DNA of 40,882 nucleotides from Bdellovibrionia bacterium (GTDB taxonomy: Bacteria > Bdellovibrionota > Bdellovibrionia > Bdellovibrionales > UBA1609), in NCBI GenBank assembly GCA_030432925.1, contig JAUILT010000016.1, positions 1 to 40,882 of the forward strand, read 5' to 3'. Positions within the stretch are counted from its first letter, which is position 1, and each line of letters opens with the position of its first letter. The position numbers and the translations under genes are program-made. Positions 24,783-32,722 of the stretch are shown one piece after another. Below the pieces are notes generated by a model, which saw only the letters and a program-made list of their open reading frames with translations, did no database searches and had not been told where the DNA came from.

Positions 24783-26600
24783 GTGAATGCTTTAAAGACG
24801 TACAAGAGGTCTCAGTACTGTGGCCACCTAAGTGTGGAGTTGGTGGGTCAGGAAGTCACTTTAATGGGTTGGGTGGATACCCGTAGGGATCATGGAAACC
24901 TGGTGTTTGTGGACCTCAGGGATAGGGAGGGGCTTGTGCAGGTGGTATTGAATCCATCTGAAGAGGCCACTCAATCTGCAAAGGATTTTCGTAATGAGTA
25001 TGTGATCGCTTTAAGGGGAATTGTTCGAAAGCGTCCTGAGGGGATGGTTAATAAAAAAATTCCTACTGGAGCTGTGGAGGTTGAAGCGACTTCTTGTGAA
25101 ATTCTCTCCGAGGCTCAGGCGCTGCCCATTCAGGTAGACGATGATAAAGTCACCGAAACCATGCGCTTGAAGTACCGTTATTTGGATCTTCGCTCTAAAA
25201 ATCTGCAAAGTAAATTGATCACTCGCCATAAGGTCATGCAGCTGGTGCGACAGTATCTTTCAGACCTTGGTTGTATTGAGGTAGAAACTCCAATTCTTTA
25301 TAAGTCAACTCCAGAAGGGGCTCGAGATTATTTGGTTCCCTCAAGGGTCACTCCGGGGTTTTTCTATGCTCTCCCTCAAAGCCCGCAAACACTGAAGCAG
25401 TTATTAATGATTGGCGGAATGGACAAATACTTTCAGATCTGTCGTTGCTTTCGGGATGAGGATTTAAGGGCTGATCGGCAGCCAGAGTTTTCTCAGATAG
25501 ATATTGAAATGAGCTTTGTGGATGCTGATGATATTATGGAATCTCAAGAGGGGCTGGTTCGAAGACTTTGGAAAGAGCTTAAAGGCGTTGATATTCCTGA
25601 AATTCCTCGCATGACCTTTCAAGAGGCGATGGATCGCTTTGGATCTGACAAGCCCGACCTGAGAAACCCATTGGAGTTAGTGGACATGTCGAAGTCATTA
25701 AAGAACTCAGGGTTCAAGGTATTTGATGAAACTGTCGCTCGTGGAGATGTTATTAAGGCCTTGGCTGTACCCGGAGCTGGAACCTACTCTCGGGGGCAAA
25801 TGGACAAACTTACAACTCTTGCCAAGCAAATGGGGGCTAAGGGGCTTGTGTGGATCAAGTCTGACAAGGGTGGGTTGAACTCTCCTATTGCCAAGTTTTT
25901 TGATAAAGAGGCCTTTCAAAAAATTTTTAATGATGCCGGTGGAAAAGACGGTGGGGCCGTTTTTATTGTGGCTGATACTTTTGACATATCCTGTGCAGCC
26001 CTCTCGGCTTTGAGAAATTACCTAGGAGTTGAACTGAACCTGATTGACGCATCCACTGATCGTCATTTGTGGGTGACGGACTTTCCGTTATTGGAATATT
26101 CTCCAGATGAAAAGCGCTGGGTGGCTCGGCACCACCCTTTTACCACAGTGGTGGATGAGGACCTGGATATTTTGATGAATGGTGAAGACAGTCAGTTCGG
26201 AAGCCTTAAGGCTAAGGCGTACGACCTAGTCTGTAACGGCTATGAAATGGGTGGAGGCTCTGTTAGGATTCATCGGCAGGATGTACAAACGGCCATGTTT
26301 AAGGCTTTGGGGTTTACTCCTGAAGAGACCAAAAGAAAATTTGGTTTCTTCATAGAAGCTCTCAATTACGGAACTCCACCTCACGCGGGGATTGCCTGGG
26401 GATTGGATCGTTTGGTGATGATCTTGGCTGGCACAGATGCCATTCGCGATGTGATTGCTTTTCCAAAGACAGCCAAAGCCTCAGATATGATGGCCAGCTC
26501 TCCAGGAATTGTGGAGCAAGAGCAGCTTTTAGAGTTAGGGCTTCGTTTGGGGCAGCAGGCAGAAAAGAATGTTGCTGAGGCTAAAGCTGAAGAAACTTGA
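24783..26600 (+). CDS. aspS: Aspartate-tRNA ligase
   Basis: A 605-residue class II synthetase of the bacterial type. It shows the N-terminal OB-fold anticodon domain (GQEVTLMGWVDTRRDHGNLVFVDLRDREG, in parts), motif 2 (RCFRDEDLRADRQPEFSQID), the bacterial GAD insertion between about residues 285 and 425, and motif 3 (GIAWGLDRLVMILAG). Length is close to E. coli AspS (590). It starts with GTG at 24783. It is followed after 24 bases by the channel gene. I found no convincing promoter hexamers in the 139-base gap before it. Confidence 0.97.
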   Translation: MNALKTYKRSQYCGHLSVELVGQEVTLMGWVDTRRDHGNLVFVDLRDREGLVQVVLNPSEEATQSAKDFRNEYVIALRGIVRKRPEGMVNKKIPTGAVEVEATSCEILSEAQALPIQVDDDKVTETMRLKYRYLDLRSKNLQSKLITRHKVMQLVRQYLSDLGCIEVETPILYKSTPEGARDYLVPSRVTPGFFYALPQSPQTLKQLLMIGGMDKYFQICRCFRDEDLRADRQPEFSQIDIEMSFVDADDIMESQEGLVRRLWKELKGVDIPEIPRMTFQEAMDRFGSDKPDLRNPLELVDMSKSLKNSGFKVFDETVARGDVIKALAVPGAGTYSRGQMDKLTTLAKQMGAKGLVWIKSDKGGLNSPIAKFFDKEAFQKIFNDAGGKDGGAVFIVADTFDISCAALSALRNYLGVELNLIDASTDRHLWVTDFPLLEYSPDEKRWVARHHPFTTVVDEDLDILMNGEDSQFGSLKAKAYDLVCNGYEMGGGSVRIHRQDVQTAMFKALGFTPEETKRKFGFFIEALNYGTPPHAGIAWGLDRLVMILAGTDAIRDVIAFPKTAKASDMMASSPGIVEQEQLLELGLRLGQQAEKNVAEAKAEET

Positions 26601-26624
26601 TATCAAAGGGAATGAGGGCATTTG

Positions 26625-27104
26625 TTGAATAAACCGGCTTTTAAACTCAAAAAAACAGCCATGGACCCCGTCAGGCACATACCCAGATATGGTAGTTACC
26701 TGATCCAGACTCTTTTTTCTCCAATTCTTATTTTCTTTGCTGTATTGGGAAACGTTTGCTTGGGGGCTGGGATCTATGTTTTTTTTACCCATGAACAGGG
26801 TGTAAACCCTCATGTGGAAACCTGGTTTGATGCTCTTTGGTGGGGGATGGCCACAGTAACGACGGTGGGATATGGAGATATTGTTCCCATGACGGTAGAG
26901 GGTAAGATTGCCGGAATATTTTTGATGCTGACGGGGTTGATACTTTTTATCAGCTTTTCTGCCATGCTTGTATCGATGTTTTTTACCAAAGCTGAAGTAG
27001 ATATTGCGCACACGCAAACTGTCACTCACGCAGAATTTAAAGCTGTTATGGATGAGCTGAAAATTCTTCGACAGGAGATTCAGTCATTAAAATCCTCGAC
27101 CTGA
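26625..27104 (+). CDS. Two-helix potassium-channel-like protein
   Basis: A 159-residue membrane protein. Two membrane helices (about residues 30-52 and 100-122) flank a pore helix and the selectivity filter TTVGYGD, the hallmark of K+ channels (Ion_trans_2 family). No RCK/TrkA-N domain follows; the tail is a short charged helix likely to form a coiled coil (VMDELKILRQEIQSL). I prefer the TTG at 26625, six bases after GAGGG; TTG 26622 or ATG 26661 are alternatives. It probably shares the aspS transcript. Confidence 0.85.
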   Translation: MNKPAFKLKKTAMDPVRHIPRYGSYLIQTLFSPILIFFAVLGNVCLGAGIYVFFTHEQGVNPHVETWFDALWWGMATVTTVGYGDIVPMTVEGKIAGIFLMLTGLILFISFSAMLVSMFFTKAEVDIAHTQTVTHAEFKAVMDELKILRQEIQSLKSST

Positions 27105-27151
27105 ACCCATGTTTTGTAAAATAATGAGAATAACAAGACTATGGTCCACTT

Positions 27152-27268
27152 ATGTCTACGAATGAGACACCGATAAATAAGATGGAAGAGCAATGGATGG
27201 CTCTTTTCAAAGACTTCACAGGAGGTGAAGGAAATGGAAAAAATAAGTGGAATTGTGCCGGCATCTAG
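27152..27268 (+). CDS. Possible 38-residue small protein
   Basis: An ATG opens a short frame (MSTNETPINKMEEQWMALFK and on to a stop at 27266-27268). It overlaps the next gene's ribosome site and start by 35 bases, which would couple the two. No strong ribosome site precedes it. It may be a real small protein or a chance leader; composition looks protein-like. Confidence 0.3.
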   Translation: MSTNETPINKMEEQWMALFKDFTGGEGNGKNKWNCAGI

Positions 27269-27722
27269 CCGGGTGACTTCTGTCAACCTGAAAGACTCAC
27301 AAACTCTGCGGCCAGGAGTCCCCAACTTTGGTGCTCCTGTTGGCAAAGCGGCCATCAATGGCGGAAGTGAACCAACAACTGCAGAAAAGGCAGTGGCTGC
27401 ACATAATGCGCTCATGTCGAGAAGAAGTGGAGATGCCCATCATCCACAGTTGATTAAAGATATGACAGACAAGTTTTTTATGCGCAATACTTCAGGGCCT
27501 GGTGAAGTCGTCGATGATATCGACCTGAATTTCACTATGGACATCGGTTCCACAGCTCCGGCGGTGGAAAGTGTTCCCCTGGATGTTCCAGAAACGACTT
27601 TGGCAGCTCAAAGTGTTGAGCCAGGTCCAGAAGTCTCAGAGCCTGAGTGGTTATTGGCTGAGGCCTCAGCAGATGATTCAGACTATGTTCCTCCGGGGTC
27701 CTATCTGGATGTTACAGCTTGA
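27234..27722 (+). CDS. Protein of unknown function, low complexity
   Basis: A 162-residue soluble protein, not recognised. I chose the ATG at 27234 because AGGAGG lies 8 bases before it; the GTG at 27225 overlaps that site. The N-terminal part (ISGIVPASSRVTSVNLKDSQ, RPGVPNFGAPVG) looks like a conserved binding segment with Pro/Gly turns; the second half is acidic and Ala/Pro-rich and probably disordered. No signal peptide or membrane helix. The 3' end overlaps the convergent cpaF-like gene by 45 bases. Confidence 0.65.
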   Translation: MEKISGIVPASSRVTSVNLKDSQTLRPGVPNFGAPVGKAAINGGSEPTTAEKAVAAHNALMSRRSGDAHHPQLIKDMTDKFFMRNTSGPGEVVDDIDLNFTMDIGSTAPAVESVPLDVPETTLAAQSVEPGPEVSEPEWLLAEASADDSDYVPPGSYLDVTA

Positions 27723-28820
27723 GCGGTTGATTTCATATTCTGGTTCCAACAAGAATCCATGATGCTCAAGCCCTGAAAGGCGCATCACTTCACGGATGCG
27801 TCTTGTTCCATGATGCCTCTCTGTAACAACAATTTTATCTAATGACACTTGAATCAATTTTCTGATGGTGTCCAGTGACCATTGAGGTGCACCCATTTGC
27901 ACCAGCATTTCTAGTCTCCAAAGAGCTTCTCTCGCTGATTTGGCATGCAGGCTTCCCAAAAAACCAGAGTGTCCTGTTGATAGAGTGAGCAAAAGGTCTT
28001 TAGCTTCAGGGCCTCGAACCTCTCCAACAAGAATGCGGTCCGGACGCATTCTTAAAGCCTGCATGAGCAGGCTCTGTTGATTAACCAGTGGAAGGTTGTG
28101 GCTAGCTAGGCGAGTCAGCATCTTTACAGAGACTGAGTTAGGCACAATCAACTCATCCGTATCTTCAATGAGGATAAGCCTTTCCATAGAATGAGCTTTT
28201 TGTATTAGGGCGTTGATAAGTGTTGTTTTACCGCTTCCTGTTGTACCAACAATTAATAAATTTTCTTTTTTTTGAAAGCTGGTTAATAACTTATCGGCCA
28301 GTTGAGGGGTCATCATTTTGTGATTGATTAAATCGTTGAGGCTCCAATGTCGTTCGGAGTGACGTCGAAGGGTCAACTGTATTGAATTATTACAGATGGG
28401 GTTTCTGACAAGATGAACACGAAAACCATTCCATGAACCATCTATAAATGGCATTGTCAAAGTTGGATGTCTACCAATGGTGTCAAAAATTCTGTTAAAA
28501 AATCGATCTAGAGTAAACGCACACTGAAAGTGATCATTGTGTTGATAAATAAAACCTGATTTTTCAAAATGAACATAATCTTGATTCATCATTATTTCTG
28601 TAATCGATGGATCTAGAATCAATTCTTCGAGGGGGCCATGACCAAAAAACTCGGCTTGTATTCTTTTTTGAGCGGCTTTAGGAAGTTCCAGGATAGCACT
28701 GCGTATTATTTCTGATGTTTTTTGTTTTTCATCCTCTGGGGCCAGAAGATGAAGGTTTTTTTTCTGAAGTGAAGCTTCAATTTGATTGAGTATATTATTG
28801 GTGTGTACTTGTAGATTCAA
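27678..28820 (-). CDS. cpaF: CpaF/TadA-type secretion ATPase
   Basis: A 380-residue ATPase of the type II/IV secretion family that would power a pilus or secretion machine. Walker A is GTTGSGKT, the Asp box is LILIEDTDEL, Walker B is ILVGEVRGPEAKDLLLTLSTGHSG, and the His box follows (GSLHAKSAREALWRLEMLV). The N-terminal part (LELPKAAQKRIQAEFFGHGPLEELILDPSITEIMMN, in parts) is characteristic of CpaF. It starts with TTG at 28820 behind CCGGAG and overlaps the secretin gene by 26 bases. No cpaB, cpaE, tadB or flp gene is present around it. Confidence 0.9.
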   Translation of the reverse strand: MNLQVHTNNILNQIEASLQKKNLHLLAPEDEKQKTSEIIRSAILELPKAAQKRIQAEFFGHGPLEELILDPSITEIMMNQDYVHFEKSGFIYQHNDHFQCAFTLDRFFNRIFDTIGRHPTLTMPFIDGSWNGFRVHLVRNPICNNSIQLTLRRHSERHWSLNDLINHKMMTPQLADKLLTSFQKKENLLIVGTTGSGKTTLINALIQKAHSMERLILIEDTDELIVPNSVSVKMLTRLASHNLPLVNQQSLLMQALRMRPDRILVGEVRGPEAKDLLLTLSTGHSGFLGSLHAKSAREALWRLEMLVQMGAPQWSLDTIRKLIQVSLDKIVVTERHHGTRRIREVMRLSGLEHHGFLLEPEYEINRSSCNIQIGPRRNIV

Positions 28821-30111
28821 AGGGCATCTCCGGTTTCATCGAGTCCAATTGAGAGGGTAGTAAAACTTTAGAAGTAACAAAAATCAAAAGCTCGGTCTTT
28901 CTTTGCCGATATTTAGGACTGCCAAAAAGACGCCCAATCAGAGGGATTCTTGAGATCCAGGGGAGCCCCTGTCTGAAATGATTTTCTGAATCTCGAACAA
29001 GTCCTGAAATAACCACTGTCCGACTACGATCCAGATCAAAGTGGGATTTAACCCTATTGACTTCAAAAATAGGAAGTTGTCCAGTGGTGTGGCTAAGGTC
29101 GGGAATGGAGACTTCCGACTCCACTGTTAGGCTCATTCGTCCATGATTATCTGCCCGTGGATGAAAGTTCATGAGAATACCATATTTTTTCCACTCCACA
29201 CTTTGGGACCCCCACCCAGAAATCTGTATAGGAATTTCTCCGCCAGCATGAAACTCCGCCTTTTCACCACTTCGAGAAAGCAGTTGCGGCTTGGCAAGAA
29301 TTCTTCCATTGCCGGAGCTCTCCATGAGAGTTAATTTTGCAGAGAGTTCTCCTGGAAGATACTTGGGAAGAATGGTTGTGCGATACATACCAGGTGCCGT
29401 TTCAGTTCCCCACAGTATTCCCATTTCCTGTTCAAATGTTTGATCCACTTCAGCCAGAACCAACGAGAGCATTACCGAAGGTTTTTGTGAAATTTGCCTA
29501 GGGTCTATCTCAATGGGAAGGCCTAAATACGAGAGCTGTTTTTTGATGGATTCTTGAGTTTTTTTATATCCAGGATCCAGACGTATTCCAGGTCTGGGCT
29601 CCAAGTACAACGAGTCGGGAGAAACGCCAGCATTAAGTAACTTCTCTTGAAGCCACTGTTGAACCTCTGATTGAATATTTCGGCTGACAGCTGCTTGCAG
29701 TTGGTAATGAAGTTTGGTTTTTAGACTTACAGAGGTAAGGTTTTTCCAGTCAGAGATTCTGAGCAGGCGTCCTCCAATAATAATTCCATTTTTAGGAGAC
29801 CACTCAAGCTCCAAGCCCCTTTTGTCTTTCAGGTATTCTTGCAGGATTTTTAGCTGCGTTCGAGTCTTTCCGGGAACTACATGGACGAAAAAACTCTTTT
29901 GTCCTATCGAGAGCAGGGAGCTTCCAGTACGACGGCCAGTCACCCTTAATGAGGAGCCGAGGTCCATAATCCCGACTATTTTACCATTTTCCACAGAAAC
30001 CGTTGATGTACCGACATCTTTGATAACCTTAAATTCTCCTGGAGCTAGAAATACAGGGGCGGTGGCCCTTCCCTGTGAGCAGAAGCAGAGTAAAAGTAAA
30101 AAACGAAACAT
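28795..30111 (-). CDS. cpaC: CpaC-type secretin (outer-membrane channel)
   Basis: A 438-residue secretin. A signal peptide (MFRFLLLLCFCSQGRA) is followed by the N-terminal pilus-type domain (APVFLAPGEFKVIKDVGTSTV), a linker domain, and the secretin core (VMLSLVLAEVDQTFEQEMGI ... ILAKPQLLSRSGEKAEFHAGGEIPI ... VVISGLVRDSENHFRQGLPWISRIPLIGRLFGS, in parts). The last stretch KTELLIFVTSKVL is a family hallmark. Secretins form the ring through which pili or substrates leave. No good ribosome site is seen before the ATG at 30111. Coupled to the ATPase gene downstream. Confidence 0.92.
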   Translation of the reverse strand: MFRFLLLLCFCSQGRATAPVFLAPGEFKVIKDVGTSTVSVENGKIVGIMDLGSSLRVTGRRTGSSLLSIGQKSFFVHVVPGKTRTQLKILQEYLKDKRGLELEWSPKNGIIIGGRLLRISDWKNLTSVSLKTKLHYQLQAAVSRNIQSEVQQWLQEKLLNAGVSPDSLYLEPRPGIRLDPGYKKTQESIKKQLSYLGLPIEIDPRQISQKPSVMLSLVLAEVDQTFEQEMGILWGTETAPGMYRTTILPKYLPGELSAKLTLMESSGNGRILAKPQLLSRSGEKAEFHAGGEIPIQISGWGSQSVEWKKYGILMNFHPRADNHGRMSLTVESEVSIPDLSHTTGQLPIFEVNRVKSHFDLDRSRTVVISGLVRDSENHFRQGLPWISRIPLIGRLFGSPKYRQRKTELLIFVTSKVLLPSQLDSMKPEMPFESTSTHQ

Positions 30112-30179
30112 ATTGAAAAAAAATGCAAGTGCTGGGCCACCCTCTACGCTGGTACAACATTGACTGACAAAGGAGTTTT

Positions 30180-30389
30180 TTGAGGCGTATCCGGTTCTCG
30201 GGCGCAGGAGCGCTGCGCAATAGCTCTATTGAATGTTTCTCAAAAAGAGTGATACAAGAGTTTCTATCGATTCGATTTGAATTTTTCAGGATTTTTGGAA
30301 CTGAGATGATTGCAAGTCAGATCGGTAGAAGTCACCTGGACGGGTTTTCCGCCGGGATGATGTTAGAAGCGGTCTCAAAAATAGAGTGA
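30180..30389 (+). CDS. Small protein leading the pantothenate operon
   Basis: A 69-residue frame starting with TTG at 30180, with AAAGGAG four bases upstream, the best ribosome site in this gap. Its stop overlaps the GTG of the next gene (GTGA), as in coupled operon genes. Sequence begins MRRIRFSGAG and ends FSAGMMLEAVSKIE. No family is recognised. A 6-bp inverted repeat GCGCAG-GAGCG-CTGCGC lies inside it near 30206-30222. It may be a real small protein or a translated leader. Confidence 0.45.
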   Translation: MRRIRFSGAGALRNSSIECFSKRVIQEFLSIRFEFFRIFGTEMIASQIGRSHLDGFSAGMMLEAVSKIE

Positions 30390-31192
30390 CCTCATTTTTT
30401 GGAAAAGGACTTGATCCCTTGAGACGAGTACCCAGTTATCCAAGTTATGCCCTGATTGGGTCTGGCCGCTTGGCCTGTCACCTGTCGTTTTATTTATCTC
30501 AAACAGAAAAGCTCTTTGTTCAGTGGTCTCGCAACTCGGATCCAAACTTTAATACATTTTTTGATCCTAATAACTGGGAGCGACTGAAAAAAACCATTCA
30601 AGGAAAAAGTTTTATATTATTGGCAATATCTGATGATGCCCTACCAGAACTCATTAAAAATATTGCCGGGTTCAAAAGTGAAAAACAGACACTCATTCAC
30701 TTTTCTGCAGCTCACAGTTTTGAAAAAGCCTGGGGGTTACACCCCTTGATGACATTTGGCCAAGAGCTAAATGCCATAAAAAGTTACTCAAAGATTCCGT
30801 TTTGTGAGCCACAAGAATATGAGGGTTTGTTTCAGAAGGTTTTTCCCGGTTGGAGCAACCCTGTATTTTCTTTGAATAGGGATCAGCGTAAATATTATCA
30901 CGCCTGTTTGGTTGCTGCGGGAAACTTCACCTCTTTGCTTTGGCAGATGGTAGAAGATCGATTTGAACAAGAACTGCAGCTGAACCCTGAAGTATTAAAG
31001 CCCTACCAGTTCCAGATTTTTGAAAATGTTAAAAGAAGTGTAAAAACATCGTTGACGGGCCCATTAGCTAGAGGTGATAGACAAACCATAAAATCCAATT
31101 TAGAAGCTCTGACGGGAGACCCTCTTAAAGATATTTATCAATCCTTTACAGATGTGTTTGCAGGTAGGAGGTTCGATGAAAAACATACCTGA
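30386..31192 (+). CDS. Rossmann/DUF2520 protein, candidate ketopantoate reductase
   Basis: A 268-residue protein with an N-terminal nucleotide-binding motif (YALIGSGRLACHLSFYL, a GxGxxA-type loop), then SFILLAISDDALPELI and IHFSAAHSF...GLHPLMTF, which are the usual pattern of Rossmann-like plus DUF2520 proteins. The C-terminal half is helical, as in 6-phosphogluconate-dehydrogenase-like reductases. It begins with GTG at 30386 and overlaps panB by 17 bases. Because panB, panC and panD are here but panE is not, it is a candidate for the NADPH-dependent reduction of ketopantoate; a non-PanE reductase (PanG) has been described in Francisella. Family assignment is good; the reaction is inferred from context. 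Confidence 0.75.
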   Translation: MTSFFGKGLDPLRRVPSYPSYALIGSGRLACHLSFYLSQTEKLFVQWSRNSDPNFNTFFDPNNWERLKKTIQGKSFILLAISDDALPELIKNIAGFKSEKQTLIHFSAAHSFEKAWGLHPLMTFGQELNAIKSYSKIPFCEPQEYEGLFQKVFPGWSNPVFSLNRDQRKYYHACLVAAGNFTSLLWQMVEDRFEQELQLNPEVLKPYQFQIFENVKRSVKTSLTGPLARGDRQTIKSNLEALTGDPLKDIYQSFTDVFAGRRFDEKHT

Positions 31193-31967
31193 GTTTCAAA
31201 AGGCCTTTGAAAATAAAGCTAAAATAGCAATGTTGACTTGCTACGATTATTGGACCGCAAAACTCTTGGCAGAGTCTAATATAGATGCTTTGTTGGTCGG
31301 AGACAGTGTGGCTATGGTTATGCATGGACACTCCTCTCCTGTAGCAGCGACTTTAGATATGATGTGTTTGCATACAGAGGCTGTCCGCAGAGGTGCACCG
31401 AACAAGGCCATTGTGGCTGATTTGCCGTTTATGACTTTTAGAAAAGATTTAGTAACCGGCTTAACTGCAGCAGAAGCCCTGGTGCGTGCTGGAGCCAATG
31501 CTATCAAATTAGAGGGCCTTAAAGGGCATGAAGAACTTGTGGAAAGGCTTGTGGATTCCGGTGTGCCTGTCATGGGACACCTTGGGCTGACTCCACAAAG
31601 TGTTAATGCTTTTGGAGGTTTTAAAGTGCAGGGGCGGGGACACAGACAGTCAGAAGAAATTCTTGATCAGGCAAAAAGCCTGGAATCTTTAGGGTGTTTT
31701 TCTGTGGTACTGGAATGCGTTCCCTCGTCTCTAACCACAGTGATTCAGAAAAGTCTGAATATTCCAACTATTGGAATTGGGGCAGGGCCTGATTCTGCTG
31801 GACAGATTTTGGTACTGCAGGACCTCTTGGGAGTAGATCGGAGTTTTCAACCAAAGTTTTTGCGTTATTTTGCCAACCTTGAACAGGATGTGACTTCCGC
31901 TATCAATACTTATTGTCAGAGCGTTCAGCAGGGAGTTTTTCCTTCGCCGAAGGAGTGTTACGAATGA
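31176..31967 (+). CDS. panB: 3-methyl-2-oxobutanoate hydroxymethyltransferase
   Basis: A 263-residue enzyme (E. coli PanB: 264) that makes ketopantoate from alpha-ketoisovalerate and methylene-tetrahydrofolate. Family motifs: MLTCYDYWTAKLLAES, LVGDSVAMVMHGH (metal ligand Asp), GANAIKLEG, VMGHLGLTPQSVNAFGGFKVQG, and IGIGAGPDSAGQILVLQDLLG. The ATG at 31176 has TAGGAGG upstream; the earlier in-frame start at 31152 is rejected. It overlaps panC by 4 bases (ATGA). Confidence 0.97.
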   Translation: MKNIPEFQKAFENKAKIAMLTCYDYWTAKLLAESNIDALLVGDSVAMVMHGHSSPVAATLDMMCLHTEAVRRGAPNKAIVADLPFMTFRKDLVTGLTAAEALVRAGANAIKLEGLKGHEELVERLVDSGVPVMGHLGLTPQSVNAFGGFKVQGRGHRQSEEILDQAKSLESLGCFSVVLECVPSSLTTVIQKSLNIPTIGIGAGPDSAGQILVLQDLLGVDRSFQPKFLRYFANLEQDVTSAINTYCQSVQQGVFPSPKECYE

Positions 31968-32722
31968 TTGAGCTGCAGTTATCTGAGCAAATGAGGCAAT
32001 GGAGAAAACAGGTGTCACTAAAAAAAGTGATTGGCTTGGTTCCCACAATGGGAGCTTTGCATGAGGGACATCTTTCTTTGCTAAAGAAAGCTCGCGAGGA
32101 GTGTGATGTTGTCGTGGTGAGTATTTTTGTAAACCCCACTCAATTTGAAGACTCAAACGACTGGGCCATTTATCCTAAAACTTTGAGTCAAGATATATCT
32201 CTACTGAAGACGGCAGGTGTGGATGTTGCCTTTTTACCAACGGTGGATCAAATATATCCAGAGGGAGATCACTTTCAATTGACAGAAGACTCTCTGAGTC
32301 GGTTGTTTTGTGGAGCCCATCGGCCGGGACACTTTAGAGGTGTTTTAACTGTAGTTATGAAGTTGTTTCACCTTATAAAGCCCCATCAGGCTTACTTTGG
32401 AGAAAAGGATTTTCAGCAATTGCAATTGATCAAAGGCATGGTAGAGGCCTTTTTTATGGATATTAAAATTTGTCCTTGCCCGACTGTTCGTGAAGCTGAC
32501 GGTCTTGCTTTAAGTTCCAGAAATAGCCAGTTGACACTAGAACAAAGAAGTCAGGCGGTGGAGCTTCATAAGATCCTTCAAGTCAGCCCTTCTGCAAGTT
32601 CAGCAAAATCTGTACTCAGTCAGAAGGGGTTTTTGGTGGATTATGTAGAGGACTATCAGGGGCGACGTTTGGGAGCTATTCGTTTGGGAAAAGTGAGGCT
32701 GATCGATAATGTCATCTTGTAG
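31964..32722 (+). CDS. panC: Pantothenate synthetase
   Basis: A 252-residue enzyme that joins pantoate and beta-alanine using ATP. Motifs: VPTMGALHEGHLSLLKKA (HIGH-type), VVSIFVNPTQFEDSNDWAIYPK, FCGAHRPGHFRGVLTVVMKLF, FGEKDFQQL, and the KMSKS-like ALSSRNSQL. The ATG at 31964 overlaps the panB stop. The C-terminal region is about 30 residues shorter than in E. coli PanC (283), but the catalytic part is whole. It overlaps coaBC by 14 bases. Confidence 0.96.
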   Translation: MIELQLSEQMRQWRKQVSLKKVIGLVPTMGALHEGHLSLLKKAREECDVVVVSIFVNPTQFEDSNDWAIYPKTLSQDISLLKTAGVDVAFLPTVDQIYPEGDHFQLTEDSLSRLFCGAHRPGHFRGVLTVVMKLFHLIKPHQAYFGEKDFQQLQLIKGMVEAFFMDIKICPCPTVREADGLALSSRNSQLTLEQRSQAVELHKILQVSPSASSAKSVLSQKGFLVDYVEDYQGRRLGAIRLGKVRLIDNVIL

